NCBI GenBank assembly: GCA_963698265.1
Contig: CAVOQC010000001.1
Location: forward strand, 1-64,000
Source: FEB-7 sp963698265
GTDB lineage: Bacteria > Pseudomonadota > Gammaproteobacteria > Burkholderiales > Usitatibacteraceae
DNA: 64,000 nt
Direction: 5' to 3'
The stretch's first letter is position 1, and every line of letters starts with the position of its first letter. A model generated the notes under the pieces. That model searched no databases. It saw only the letters and a list, made by a program, of their open reading frames with translations, and had not been told where the DNA came from. Shown here in pieces: positions 49,512 through 59,318 of the stretch. Made by a program: the position numbers and the translations under genes.

Positions 49512-50138
49512 ATGCCCGACATCGCCCTCTTCCTCATCGCCAGCGCGCTGCTCACCGTAGCGCCGGGCCCGGACATCGTCTACGTGCTCACGCGCGGCGT
49601 GGGCCAGGGGCGCCGGGCGGGGCTCGCGGCGGCCCTCGGGTTCGCCACGGGCTGCCTCTTCCACACGCTGCTCGCCGCGCTCGGCGTGGCCGCACTCATC
49701 CGCTCCTCCGAACTCGCGTTCAATGCCGTGCGCTGGGCGGGTGCGGCCTACCTCGTGTGGATCGGCGTCCAGGCGATTCGGAACCGGGCTTCGTTTTCGC
49801 TCCCGAACGGCGGCGGGACGAAGGCGCTCGTCGCGATCTACCGGCAGAGCGTGATCGGCAATGCGCTCAACCCCAAGGTGACGCTCTTCTTCCTGTCCTT
49901 CCTGCCGCAGTTCGTGGACGCCTCCGCCGGGGGCGTGGCCTGGCAGATGGCCTTGCTGGGTGCGCTGTTCATGGCGCAGACCGCGCTCATCTTCGGCGCC
50001 GTGGCGCTCTTCTCGGGCTGGATCGGCCAGCGCCTTCGCGCGCACCCGGCGATCGGCGAGCGCCTGGGCCTCTTCGCAGGGCTCACCTTCATCGCGCTGG
50101 GCGTGCGTGTGGCGATGCCCGACATGGGGCGGCCGTGA
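49512..50138 (+). CDS. LysE/RhtB-family amino-acid exporter, 208 aa
   Basis: Six hydrophobic segments. LTVAPGPDIVYVLTRGVGQGRRAG is the LysE/RhtB signature, and VIGNALNPKVTLFFLSFLPQF is typical of the second half. Exports an amino acid or homoserine-like compound; substrate unknown. Its stop overlaps the obgE GTG start as GTGA. Position between rpmA and obgE is unusual. Confidence 0.9.
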   Translation: MPDIALFLIASALLTVAPGPDIVYVLTRGVGQGRRAGLAAALGFATGCLFHTLLAALGVAALIRSSELAFNAVRWAGAAYLVWIGVQAIRNRASFSLPNGGGTKALVAIYRQSVIGNALNPKVTLFFLSFLPQFVDASAGGVAWQMALLGALFMAQTALIFGAVALFSGWIGQRLRAHPAIGERLGLFAGLTFIALGVRVAMPDMGRP

Positions 50139-51154
50139 AGTTCTTCGACGAGGCGAGGATCGAGGTGATCGCGGGCGACGGCGGCGACGGCTCGGCGCAC
50201 TTCCGGCGCGAGAAGTTCGTGCCGCGAGGTGGGCCCGACGGCGGCGACGGCGGACGCGGCGGCTCCATACTCGTGGTGGCGGACACCAACCTGAACACGC
50301 TCATCGACTACCGCTACACGCGGATCTTCCGCGCGAAGCACGGCGATGCGGGCAGCGGACGGGACCGCAACGGGCGCGGGGCTGAGGACGTGATCCTGCG
50401 CGTGCCGGTCGGCACCGTGATCCGCGACGCCGACACGGGCGAGACCATCGCCGACCTGGCGAAAGAGGGCGACCAGGCCACGCTCGCCGCCGGCGGCAAG
50501 GGCGGCCTTGGAAACATCAACTTCAAGTCGAGCACCAACCGCGCGCCGCGCCAGTTCACGCCCGGCGCGCCAGGCGAACGCCGCAATCTCGAGATGGAAC
50601 TTCGCGTGCTGGCCGACGTGGGCCTCGCGGGCATGCCCAATGCGGGAAAGTCGACCCTGGTGCGTGCCGTCTCCGCCGCGCGTCCGAAGGTGGCGGACTA
50701 CCCCTTCACGACCCTGAACCCGAGCCTCGGCGTGGTTCGCGTCGACATGAACCGCTCGTTCGTGATCGCCGACATCCCGGGCCTCATCGAAGGTGCGGCC
50801 GAGGGCGCGGGCCTCGGGCACCAGTTCCTGCGCCACCTGCAGCGCACCCAGCTCATTCTCCAGGTCGTGGACTTCGCCCCCTTCGACGAAGGCGCGGATC
50901 CCGCGGCCGAAGTGAAGGCCATCGCGAACGAGCTGAAGAAGTACGACCCGGGCCTGCACCGGAAGCCGCGCTGGCTGGTGCTCAACAAGGCCGACCTTCT
51001 CGACCCCGCGGAGCGCGACAAGCGCGCCCGCGCATTCGTGAAGAAGCTCGCCTGGAAAGGACCGTGGTTCCTGGTCTCCGCCGTGAAGGGCGATGGCACG
51101 CGCGAGCTGTGCTTCGCGATCATGGAGTTCCTCGAGGCGAAGCGCCGTGCGTAG
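50135..51154 (+). CDS. obgE: GTPase Obg
   Basis: 339 aa. N-terminal glycine-rich Obg domain (IEVIAGDGGDGSAHFRREKFV, residues 1-158) and a G domain with G1 GMPNAGKS, switch region TTLNPSLGVV, G3 DIPGLIEG and G4 LNKADLL. Ribosome-associated GTPase. The GTG start overlaps the LysE stop. Confidence 0.97.
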   Translation: MKFFDEARIEVIAGDGGDGSAHFRREKFVPRGGPDGGDGGRGGSILVVADTNLNTLIDYRYTRIFRAKHGDAGSGRDRNGRGAEDVILRVPVGTVIRDADTGETIADLAKEGDQATLAAGGKGGLGNINFKSSTNRAPRQFTPGAPGERRNLEMELRVLADVGLAGMPNAGKSTLVRAVSAARPKVADYPFTTLNPSLGVVRVDMNRSFVIADIPGLIEGAAEGAGLGHQFLRHLQRTQLILQVVDFAPFDEGADPAAEVKAIANELKKYDPGLHRKPRWLVLNKADLLDPAERDKRARAFVKKLAWKGPWFLVSAVKGDGTRELCFAIMEFLEAKRRA

Positions 51155-52265
51155 CGAACTCGCCGCCTGCAGGCGCGTGGTCGTGAAGATCGGCTCGAGC
51201 CTGCTCACCAATGCGGGCGCCGGCCTCGACCGCGAAGCCGTCGCCGACTGGGCAGGCCAGATCGCCGCGCTCCGGGCGCGCGGCGTCGAGGTGCTGGTCG
51301 TCTCCTCCGGCGCGATCGCCGAGGGCATGAAGCGCCTCGCGTGGACGAAGCGCCCGCGCGCGGTGAACCAGCTCCAGGCCGCCGCAGCGGTGGGCCAGAT
51401 GGGGCTCGTGCAGATGTGGGAGTCGTGCTTCGCCGAGCGCGGGCTGCACACGGCGCAGGTGCTCCTCACCCACGAGGATCTCGGCGACCGTCGCCGCTAC
51501 CTCAATGCGCGCACCACCCTGAAGACGCTCGTCTCGCTGGGCGTGGTCCCCGTCATCAACGAGAACGACACGGTGGTGGTCGACGAGATCCGTTTCGGGG
51601 ACAACGACACGCTCGCCTCGCTCGTGACCAACCTGATCGAGGCCGACGCGCTGGCGATCCTCACGGACCAGAAGGGGCTCTTCTCCACCGATCCGCGCAA
51701 GGACGCCTCGGCGCGCCTGGTCGAGCGGGCCACGGCGGGGGATGCCGCGCTGGAGGCCATGGCCGGTGGCGCAGGCAGCGAGATCGGAAGCGGAGGCATG
51801 ATCACCAAGGTGCTGGCCGCCAGGCGCGCGGCCCGCAGCGGGGCGCACACGGTCATCGCCTGGGGACGGGAGCCCGACCTGCTCACGCGCCTCTTTTCCG
51901 GCGAGTCGATCGGCTCGCTCCTCGTCGCGGACATGCCGCCGGTGGCCGCTCGAAAACAGTGGCTTGCGGACCACCTTAAACCCGCCGGCCACATCACGCT
52001 CGATGCGGGCGCGGTCAAGGCGCTCGTCGCCGACCGGAAGAGCCTCCTCGCCATCGGCGCGACGGCGGTCGCGGGAGACTTCGAGCGCGGGGAGGTGGTC
52101 AGCGTGCACGGCCCCGACGGGCGCGAGATCGCGCGCGGACTCGTGAACTATGGTTCGGCGGAGACCGCGCGCATCCTGCGCAAGCCCACGAGCGAGATCG
52201 AGTCCATCCTGGGCTACCTGGCAGAGCCGGAACTCATTCACCGGGACAATCTGGTCGTCCTCTAG
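51147..52265 (+). CDS. proB: Glutamate 5-kinase
   Basis: 372 aa. Amino-acid-kinase domain (VVVKIGSSLLTN, VVSSGAIAEGMKRL, INENDTVVVDEIRFGDNDTLAS, GSGGMITKVLAARRA) and C-terminal PUA domain (about 285-360). First step of proline synthesis. The GTG start overlaps obgE by 8 bp. Confidence 0.97.
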   Translation: MRSELAACRRVVVKIGSSLLTNAGAGLDREAVADWAGQIAALRARGVEVLVVSSGAIAEGMKRLAWTKRPRAVNQLQAAAAVGQMGLVQMWESCFAERGLHTAQVLLTHEDLGDRRRYLNARTTLKTLVSLGVVPVINENDTVVVDEIRFGDNDTLASLVTNLIEADALAILTDQKGLFSTDPRKDASARLVERATAGDAALEAMAGGAGSEIGSGGMITKVLAARRAARSGAHTVIAWGREPDLLTRLFSGESIGSLLVADMPPVAARKQWLADHLKPAGHITLDAGAVKALVADRKSLLAIGATAVAGDFERGEVVSVHGPDGREIARGLVNYGSAETARILRKPTSEIESILGYLAEPELIHRDNLVVL

Positions 52266-52385
52266 GACGAACTGATTGCGGTGGAGGCAAACTTGCCGCT
52301 TCCGGAAAGTTAAGCGACCGAAGGGAGCGGGCCGGAGCCACAATCGGTACACTCCCCCCCAACTACAACAGCCTGGGAGGCAACC

Positions 52386-52967
52386 GTGAACCTCGTCGAA
52401 CGCACCAAGAACCTGATCCTCACGCCGGCCGCGGAATGGGACAAGATTTCCGCCGAGACGCACACCGTGCAGGACCTGTACACCGGCTGGATCATGATCC
52501 TCGCCGCCATCCCGGCACTCGCCACCTTCGTAGGGTTCTCCCTCGTCGGCGTGGGCGCCTTCGGCCTCTCGTACCGCGTCCCCGTGATGAGCGGCATCGC
52601 GCATGCGATCGCCTCGTACCTGCTCGCGCTCGGCAGCGTCTACGTGTTCGCCCTGGTGATCGACGCGCTGTCGCCCACGTTCGGGGGCGAGAAGAACTTC
52701 CTGCAGGCCTTCAAGGTGGCGGCGTTCGCCCCCGTGGCGTCGTGGCTCGCGGGCGTGTTCCACCTCCTTCCCGCGCTCTCCATCCTCGCGATTCTCGGGC
52801 TCTACAGCGTCTACCTGCTGTACGTGGGCCTGCCCCGCCTCATGAAGACGCCCGCGGAAAAGGCAATGCCCTACACGGCCGTGGTGATCGTCGTGGGCAT
52901 CGTGATCTCGATCCTGGTCGGGGTCGTCTCCGCCCTCCTGCTGCCGGGACGCGCCGGCGCATTCTGA
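52386..52967 (+). CDS. Yip1-family membrane protein, 193 aa
   Basis: GTG start after GGGAGGCAACC. Begins NLVERTKNLILTPAAEWDKI, then five hydrophobic segments including LYSVYLLYVGLPRLMKTP, the Yip1 hallmark. Inner-membrane protein of unknown function. Confidence 0.85.
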   Translation: MNLVERTKNLILTPAAEWDKISAETHTVQDLYTGWIMILAAIPALATFVGFSLVGVGAFGLSYRVPVMSGIAHAIASYLLALGSVYVFALVIDALSPTFGGEKNFLQAFKVAAFAPVASWLAGVFHLLPALSILAILGLYSVYLLYVGLPRLMKTPAEKAMPYTAVVIVVGIVISILVGVVSALLLPGRAGAF

Positions 52968-52977
52968 CCGGGGGGAT

Positions 52978-53541
52978 TCAGTCCGAGGCAAGCCCCGCAA
53001 CCGGTCCCGGACGCGGACGGGGCTTGCGTCGCCGCCCGTAGGGAGAGAACCCGACGGGCCGCCGGGCACTCACGTCGAGGTGAATGGCGAGCTGCTCGAG
53101 CGCCATGCGATAGACGTCGCGCTTGAAGTCGATCACCGTCTCCAGGGGCACCCAGTAGTCGTGCCAGCGCCAGGCGTCGAACTCCGGATGGCCGCTCGCG
53201 CGAAGGGAAACGTCCGTGTCCCGGCCGGTGAGGCGCAGCAGGAACCAGATCTGCTTCTGGCCCTTGTAGGTGCCGCGCCACTCGCGCTTCACCCAGTGCG
53301 TCGGCACGTGGTAATGCAGCCAGTCGCGCGTGCGCCCGAGGATCTCCACGTGCGCGGGTTTCAATCCCGTTTCCTCCTCGAGCTCGCGATACATCGCTTG
53401 CTCGGGGGATTCCCCCGGCTTGATGCCGCCCTGGGGGAACTGCCAAGCGTGCTCCTTGATCCGCTTGCCCCAGAAGACCTGGTTCCTGAGGTTGACGAGC
53501 ACGATGGCGACGTTCGGGCGATAACCGTCCCGATCGATCAT
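52978..53541 (-). CDS. rppH: RNA pyrophosphohydrolase RppH
   Basis: 187 aa from MIDRDGYRPNVAIVLVN. Nudix box GGIKPGESPEQAMYRELEEE followed by TGL. FPQGG and QKQIWFLLRL fit RppH. Removes pyrophosphate from mRNA 5' ends to start decay. Divergent from proS, the usual partner arrangement in betaproteobacteria. Confidence 0.95.
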   Translation of the reverse strand: MIDRDGYRPNVAIVLVNLRNQVFWGKRIKEHAWQFPQGGIKPGESPEQAMYRELEEETGLKPAHVEILGRTRDWLHYHVPTHWVKREWRGTYKGQKQIWFLLRLTGRDTDVSLRASGHPEFDAWRWHDYWVPLETVIDFKRDVYRMALEQLAIHLDVSARRPVGFSPYGRRRKPRPRPGPVAGLASD

Positions 53542-53702
53542 GGCAGTCACCATCCAATCCGTTGAGTTGGAGCCATTTTTCCACAGTTTGCGAGCGCCCG
53601 CCAGCATCGGAACCCTCGCGGGCCGTGTAGAATACGGGCTCGCAAGCCAATGATTTGATTCCAAAAAACCGCTCCCCAGCCCCGCCAGAACCCGGAGATT
53701 GC

Positions 53703-55418
53703 ATGCGCGCCAGCCAGTTCTTCCTCGCCACCCTCAAGGAAGCCCCCCAGGAAGCGGAGCTTCCCAGCCACAAGCTCATGTTGCGGGCGGGGCTCATCCG
53801 CAAGCTCGGCAGCGGGCTCTATTCCTGGCTTCCGACAGGCATGCGGGTCCTGCACAAGGTAGAGCGGATCGTTCGCGAGGAAATGGACCGCGCCGGCGCC
53901 CTGGAGGTCATCATGCCGCCCGTGCAGCCCGCGGAGCTCTGGCAGGAAACCGGCCGCTGGGAGCTCTACGGCCCGATGATGCTGCGCATCAAGGACCGGG
54001 CCGAGCGCGAATTCTGCTACGCGCCGACGGCCGAGGAAGTCATCACCGACATCGCCCGCAAGGAGATCAAGAGCTATCGCCAGCTGCCGGTGAACTTCTA
54101 CCAGATCCAGACCAAGTTCCGCGACGAGATCCGGCCGCGCTTCGGGGTGATGCGCGCCCGCGAATTCTCGATGAAGGACGCCTATTCCTTCGACGCGGAC
54201 GAGGCCGGCATGCTCGCCTCGTACCAGAAGATGTTCGACGCTTACGTGCGCATCTTCACGCGGCTGGGCCTGAAGTTCCGCCCGGTCGCGGCCGACAGCG
54301 GCGAGATCGGCGGCAGCGCCTCGCACGAGTTCCAGGTGCTGGCCGACTCCGGCGAGGACCAGATTGCCCACTCCGACGGCTCGGAATACGCGGCCAACAT
54401 CGAGCGGGCCGAGGCGCTCGCACCCGCCGCACCGCGCGCCGCGCCCGCCGAGCCCCTGAAGAAGGACCCCACGCCCGGCACCGCCACGTGCGAAGGCGTG
54501 GCGAGGCTCTGGAACGAGCCGCTCGCGCGCACGGTGAAAGCGATCCTCCTCACCGCGAACGATCGCGTGCACATGCTGCTGATCCGCGGCGACCACAGCG
54601 TGAACGAGATCAAGGTGGGAAAGGTCCCCGGACTCAAGGGCTGGCGCTGGTCCACCGACGAGGAGATTCTCGCCGCCGCCGGCGGTCCGGCCGGCTACCT
54701 CGGGCCCATCGGACTCGACCGCGCGAAGATCACCGTGGTGGCCGACCGGACGGTGGCGGCGATGGCGGATTTCATCTGCGGCGCGAACGAGAAGGACTTC
54801 CACCTGCGCGGCGCGAACTGGGGGCGCGACTGCCCCGAGCCCGACCTCGTCGCAGACGTGAGAAACGTCGTCGCCGGCGATCCCTCCCCCGACGGCAAGG
54901 GCAGCCTCGCCCTGGTGCGCGGCATCGAGGTGGGCCACGTATTCGCCCTGGGCCGGGTCTACTCGGAGGCCATGGGCGCGACCTTCGCCGCCGAGGACGG
55001 CACGCAACGCGCCTTCGAGATGGGCTGCTACGGCATCGGCATCACCCGCATCGTGGGCGCGGCCATCGAGCAGAACCACGACGAGCGCGGCATCATCTGG
55101 CCCGACCCGATGGCGCCCTTCGCGGTGGCGGTGATTCCGCTCGGATACCACAAGAGCGAGGCGGTGAAGGCGGCCGCGGACAGGCTCTACGCCGAATTCG
55201 CCGCGGCCGGCGTCGAGGCGTTCCTCGACGATCGCAACGAGCGCCCCGGCGTCCTTCTCGCCGACCAGGAGCTGGTCGGCATTCCGCATCGCCTCGTCAT
55301 CGGCGAGCGCGGGCTGAAGGACGGCGAGGCCGAGTACCAGCACCGCCGCGATGCGCAGGCGACCCGCGTGCCGCTCGCCGGCGCCGCCGCCCACGTGCGT
55401 GAGCGCCTCGCGACCTGA
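53703..55418 (+). CDS. proS: Prolyl-tRNA synthetase, bacterial type
   Basis: 571 aa. Class II core (SGLYSWLPTGMRVL, motif 2 region TKFRDEIRPRFGVMRAREFSMKD, motif 3 with GCYGIGITRIVGAAIEQNHDE), an editing insertion of about 180 residues (about 220-400), and the C-terminal anticodon-binding domain (PFAVAVIPLGYH). Attaches Pro to tRNA-Pro. Confidence 0.98.
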   Translation: MRASQFFLATLKEAPQEAELPSHKLMLRAGLIRKLGSGLYSWLPTGMRVLHKVERIVREEMDRAGALEVIMPPVQPAELWQETGRWELYGPMMLRIKDRAEREFCYAPTAEEVITDIARKEIKSYRQLPVNFYQIQTKFRDEIRPRFGVMRAREFSMKDAYSFDADEAGMLASYQKMFDAYVRIFTRLGLKFRPVAADSGEIGGSASHEFQVLADSGEDQIAHSDGSEYAANIERAEALAPAAPRAAPAEPLKKDPTPGTATCEGVARLWNEPLARTVKAILLTANDRVHMLLIRGDHSVNEIKVGKVPGLKGWRWSTDEEILAAAGGPAGYLGPIGLDRAKITVVADRTVAAMADFICGANEKDFHLRGANWGRDCPEPDLVADVRNVVAGDPSPDGKGSLALVRGIEVGHVFALGRVYSEAMGATFAAEDGTQRAFEMGCYGIGITRIVGAAIEQNHDERGIIWPDPMAPFAVAVIPLGYHKSEAVKAAADRLYAEFAAAGVEAFLDDRNERPGVLLADQELVGIPHRLVIGERGLKDGEAEYQHRRDAQATRVPLAGAAAHVRERLAT

Positions 55419-56007
55419 GGGGCGCTTCCTCGCGGCAGCCGCCATCGCCTTCGTGGCGCTGGCGGGCACTTGCGCGGCCTGGGCCGGCGCTCAGAAGCGC
55501 GAACCCCTCTCGGCGGCCATCCAGGCCACGCTCGCCAAGGCGGTGACCGATCGCGAGCGCACGCTTCCCGACGACCACGAGGCGCGGGCCTGGATGCGGG
55601 TCATGTACGACCGCGTGCACCAGCGCGTGCGCGACGAGCGGATCGCGCGGGATCTCCTGGAAATGGTTCGCTACGAGGCGCTGCGCGCGGGCCTGGACCC
55701 GCGCCTGGTGCTCGCGGTGATAGACGTCGAGAGCGGATTCCGGAAGTACGCCGTGTCCTCCGCCGGCGCGCGCGGCTACATGCAGGTGATGCCCTTCTGG
55801 GTTCGCGAGATCGGCATGCCCGGTCAGAACCTCTTCCACCCGCGCACGAACCTGCGCTACGGCTGCGTCATCCTGCGCCACTACCTGCGCATCGAGGATG
55901 GCAACCTGCACAACGCCCTTGGCCGGTACAACGGGAGCCTGGGCCGGCCCGAGTACCCCGAACGGGTGCTGCGGGCGCTGCGGGAGCGCTGGTCTCCCGG
56001 CGCCTAG
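55399..56007 (+). CDS. Lytic transglycosylase (SLT family), 202 aa
   Basis: GTG start inside the end of proS (20-bp overlap). Signal/anchor segment (FLAAAAIAFVALAGTCAAWAG). SLT domain with catalytic Glu in IDVESGFRKYAVSSAGARG, then MQVMPFWVREIG and the ending LGRYNGSLGRPEYPERVL. Cleaves peptidoglycan glycan strands in the periplasm. Confidence 0.92.
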   Translation: MSASRPEGRFLAAAAIAFVALAGTCAAWAGAQKREPLSAAIQATLAKAVTDRERTLPDDHEARAWMRVMYDRVHQRVRDERIARDLLEMVRYEALRAGLDPRLVLAVIDVESGFRKYAVSSAGARGYMQVMPFWVREIGMPGQNLFHPRTNLRYGCVILRHYLRIEDGNLHNALGRYNGSLGRPEYPERVLRALRERWSPGA

Positions 56008-56510
56008 GCTTTCGGCCGGGCCGTAAGGCCCGTCGCTTCCTCGAGCGACTTGCGCGTCACGGTGCCGGTGCGGTCCCAGGCGCGCCGGCCCGCGGGATCG
56101 AAGATCACGGTGGTGGGCAGGCCCTTCACCTTGCCGAACTGCTTTTCCGTACGCTCGTCCTCGAGCACCAGCGGGTAGGCGTGCCCCACCTTCTTCGCGA
56201 ACTGCCGCGTCTTGTCCTCGTCGTCAACGTCCAGTGCGATGCCCAGGACCACCGCGCGGTCGGGCGCGTGGACGCGCTGGAATTCCGCGATCTCGGGAAT
56301 CTCCTTGATGCACGGCGCGCACCAGGTCGCCCAGAAATTCACGACCACCCACTTGCCGCGATAGTCCGCCAGGCGATGGCGCTTGCCCGAGGTGTCGGTG
56401 ACGTCGAACGCGTGCGCGGCCGGCGCGGCAAGGGCCAGCGCGAGAGCCAGGGCCGGTGCCGGTCGCCGGATCGCAGCCCCGAAGAGGAAAGCTTTTGTTT
56501 TCAAAAACAT
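56004..56510 (-). CDS. TlpA-family periplasmic thiol-disulfide protein, 168 aa
   Basis: Signal peptide (LALALALAAPAAHA), thioredoxin fold with active-site WCAPC at 63-67 (VVVNFWATWCAPCIKEIPE) and cis-Pro in GLPTTVIFD. Reduces or isomerises disulfides, perhaps for cytochrome c maturation. Its stop overlaps the transglycosylase stop tail to tail. Confidence 0.93.
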   Translation of the reverse strand: MFLKTKAFLFGAAIRRPAPALALALALAAPAAHAFDVTDTSGKRHRLADYRGKWVVVNFWATWCAPCIKEIPEIAEFQRVHAPDRAVVLGIALDVDDEDKTRQFAKKVGHAYPLVLEDERTEKQFGKVKGLPTTVIFDPAGRRAWDRTGTVTRKSLEEATGLTARPKA

Positions 56511-56605
56511 CGGTGTCGTCTATCCTGTTTTCCTGCCCGGCGGACCCGGTTACACCCGGGTGCAGGTAAGATTAATTCCCTTCAAAATCAAAGATTAACA
56601 TAATA

Positions 56606-58186
56606 GTGGCTCTCGAACTCCGCATTCCCACCGAGCGCGTCGCACCACCCCGGGACCTCGAGTTGCGGCCCAAGCAGGCCAAGGCGTGGGTGGAATCATT
56701 GCCGCTCAGCCAGAGCGCCGAAGCCGGCCGGGCGATCCTCGCGAACCTTTGCTCCATCAATCGCGCCAAGGTGGAGTTCGACGACCGGCAGCAGATCCTG
56801 GAGGCCTACCGGCCCGTCGTGCTCGTGATCTTCGACGAGCTCGACGCGGTGTTCGGCAAGGCGCTCCTGCCACTGCCGCCCAAGGCCCGCGAGGCCCTTG
56901 CGCTCGCGCGCGAGCTCGCGACGGAGCTCGCCTACGGCTACAAGATCCTGATCCTGGAGAAGACCGGCAAGCTCCTCGCGTTCGGCGCGAAGAAGCAGAT
57001 GCCGATGCTCGTCCATCGCGCCATGGATGCGCTCGTGCAGTTGCTGAGCGCGAGCTACCGGTCCTATTCGCCCATCCCGCAGGGCGCGTGGCAGGAGATC
57101 CACCTCCTCTACCTGCACGCGGAAAAGGAGGGGTTCGTGGGCGACCCCGCCGACCCGGAGTCGAAGGCGAGCATCGCCGACCTCTACGCGGAAACGCTGC
57201 TCGTCGCGCTGACCGATCCCTACCGCCTCATTCCCGGCGACCTCGAGCGGATCGAAATGGTGATTCGCGGCCAGCGCGGGGCCTACACGCTGGGGCAAGC
57301 GCGGCCCGCGACGCGGCCCGGCGCCCACTTCCTCGTGCCCTGCGACCAGGACAAGCCGCCCAAGCCGCTGCTGTCGGCGAACGACGATCCGGGCGGGCCC
57401 AACTGGCGGCTCCTCGACGCCAACCCCATCGTGGAGCGGCTGCGTGCGCGCCGCCAGGCCGTGGAAACCGGAAACGTCTCCGCGACCACGAGCAAGGCGG
57501 TGGGCCCCGAGATGCTCATCCTGATCGCCAAGCTCACGACGCTGTGGGGAGACCCGCCGAAGCGCACTTCGCGCCGCGACCCCATGGACACGAGCGTGGC
57601 GATCTGCGCGGGGATGCGCGCGATCACGCACTTCATCTCCGTCGCGCCGAAGGTCGACTCGCGCAGGGAGGCCGAGGCCATCGAGAGCGGCATCACGATT
57701 CCGCTCGTCTCGGTTCCCGACGACGAGGTTTCGAAGGGCATGAACGTGAGCGAGTGGGACGTGGTGAACCAGAGCGCGGGCGGGCTCAAGGTGCGACGGA
57801 CCGGAACCTCGGCCCACACGGTGACGGTGGGCGAAGTGGTCGGCATCAAGTTCATCGGGAAGGCGAACTGGACCGTAGGCGCGGTGCGCTGGCTCACGAT
57901 GGTCGACGAGGGCGGGATGGAGTTCGGCATCCAGTTCCTCGCCCCGGCCGCGCGGTTCGTGGCCGTGCAGCCGACCATCAGTGCGGCGGGGCAGGTGCGC
58001 CCGGGGCTCCTGCTCTCGGAGGACGAAGGCGTCGACGCGGCCGACATGCTGCTCACGTCGCCCGCGACCTACAGCGACCTTCGCGAGTTCGAGATCGACG
58101 ACGACGGGTTCATCACGCGCGTGCGCGCCACCAGCCTCATCGAGCGCACGGGCCGCTTCGACCTCTTCCACATCGCGCCGTCCTGA
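56606..58186 (+). CDS. PilZ-like domain protein, 526 aa
   Basis: Mostly helical N-terminal 300 residues (MALELRIPTERVAPPRDLEL; ELATELAYGYKILILEK) and a C-terminal beta domain (about 385-460: NVSEWDVVNQSAGGLKVRR, VGEVVGIKF, VRWLTMVDEGGMEFGIQFL) that looks like PilZ, a cyclic-di-GMP receptor fold. The RxxxR and (D/N)xSxxG pieces appear as NQSAGG only in part, so binding is uncertain. GTG start. Cytosolic; function unknown. Confidence 0.65.
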   Translation: MALELRIPTERVAPPRDLELRPKQAKAWVESLPLSQSAEAGRAILANLCSINRAKVEFDDRQQILEAYRPVVLVIFDELDAVFGKALLPLPPKAREALALARELATELAYGYKILILEKTGKLLAFGAKKQMPMLVHRAMDALVQLLSASYRSYSPIPQGAWQEIHLLYLHAEKEGFVGDPADPESKASIADLYAETLLVALTDPYRLIPGDLERIEMVIRGQRGAYTLGQARPATRPGAHFLVPCDQDKPPKPLLSANDDPGGPNWRLLDANPIVERLRARRQAVETGNVSATTSKAVGPEMLILIAKLTTLWGDPPKRTSRRDPMDTSVAICAGMRAITHFISVAPKVDSRREAEAIESGITIPLVSVPDDEVSKGMNVSEWDVVNQSAGGLKVRRTGTSAHTVTVGEVVGIKFIGKANWTVGAVRWLTMVDEGGMEFGIQFLAPAARFVAVQPTISAAGQVRPGLLLSEDEGVDAADMLLTSPATYSDLREFEIDDDGFITRVRATSLIERTGRFDLFHIAPS

Positions 58187-59254
58187 TCAGGGCGGCCTCT
58201 CCCGGTTCCCGTTGCGCCCCGCGAGGGCCCAGCCCTTGCGGGAACGGCGCACCGCGCCTGTCTGCGCGAGGTCGCGCAGGATGTCCTCGAGCGTTTCGTC
58301 GGGCAGGTCCACGGTCTCCCGCAGTGTCGCGAGCGCCACGGGCTCGCCGCCCGCGGCGGCCAGCGCGCGCCCGATCTCGAACGCCCCTTCCAGTCCCGGT
58401 TGCGGCGCATCCCCGCCGCGCCACAGGCGCCCGCGCCACCAGGCGAGGGACGCGGTGAATTCCGCCCCGAACAGCACGACCAGCCAGGAAAGGTAGACCC
58501 ACAGCATGAAGATCGGCAGCGCCGCGAAGGCGCCGTACACCAGCCGGTAGGCCGGCACCGCGCGCAGGTAGCTCGCGAACGCCGATTTCATGAATTCGAA
58601 CGCCACGGCCGCGAGGATTCCACCCGCCAGCGCATGACGGGCCGGCACATGGCGGTTGGGAATGATGCGGTAGACGAGGAAGAAGGCGAGCGCGGCACCG
58701 GCAACGGGAACGATCCGCAGCACGAACGATTCCAGCTGGGAAGGCATGACGAGCCGGTCGAGCGAGGCGGCCACCACCCACGAGCTCGCCCAGAGCGACA
58801 GGCCCATGAGCACGGGCCCCAACGCGAGGAGCGCCACGTAGCCCGTCACCGAAAGCCACAGGGGCCGGTGGCGCTCGACGCGCCAGATCACGTTGAGCGA
58901 CCGGTCGACGGTGAAGAGCATCGCGAGCGCCGTCACGAACAGGGCCGCGAGGGACACCGAGGTGAGGCGCCCGGCCGCCTCGGCGAACTGACCCATGTAG
59001 ACGGTGATGATCTTCCCGGCGATCTCGGGAACGAGATTGAGCAGCAGGAAGACCTTCACCTGCACCATCGCGTCCTCGAAGAACGGCAGCGCCGAAAGCA
59101 CCACCACGACGACGGTGAAGAGCGGCACGAGGGCGAGGAGCGTGGCGAAGGTGAGGCTGCCGGCGATCTGCAGGCAGCGGTCCTCGCGCCATCGACGGAA
59201 GACGAAAGCGAGGAACCCTGCGGGGTCCCGTATCAAGGCGGGGAGCGGCTTCAA
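58187..59254 (-). CDS. YihY/BrkB-family inner-membrane protein, 355 aa
   Basis: Six hydrophobic segments with family pieces SLTFATLLALVPLFTV, FTVDRSLNVIWRV, YRIIPNRHVPARHALAGGILAAVAFE and YGAFAALPIFMLWVYLSWLVVLFGAEF. The C-terminal 70 residues are a soluble winged-helix-like tail. Role unknown; not an RNase. The TTG start at 59254 is not strongly supported. Confidence 0.9.
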   Translation of the reverse strand: MKPLPALIRDPAGFLAFVFRRWREDRCLQIAGSLTFATLLALVPLFTVVVVVLSALPFFEDAMVQVKVFLLLNLVPEIAGKIITVYMGQFAEAAGRLTSVSLAALFVTALAMLFTVDRSLNVIWRVERHRPLWLSVTGYVALLALGPVLMGLSLWASSWVVAASLDRLVMPSQLESFVLRIVPVAGAALAFFLVYRIIPNRHVPARHALAGGILAAVAFEFMKSAFASYLRAVPAYRLVYGAFAALPIFMLWVYLSWLVVLFGAEFTASLAWWRGRLWRGGDAPQPGLEGAFEIGRALAAAGGEPVALATLRETVDLPDETLEDILRDLAQTGAVRRSRKGWALAGRNGNRERPP

Positions 59255-59318
59255 GCGGAAGGTATGATAGCACCGCGAAATGCGGCGCCCGTCGGCGCTC
59301 TGCCGTGAAAGGAGCCCC

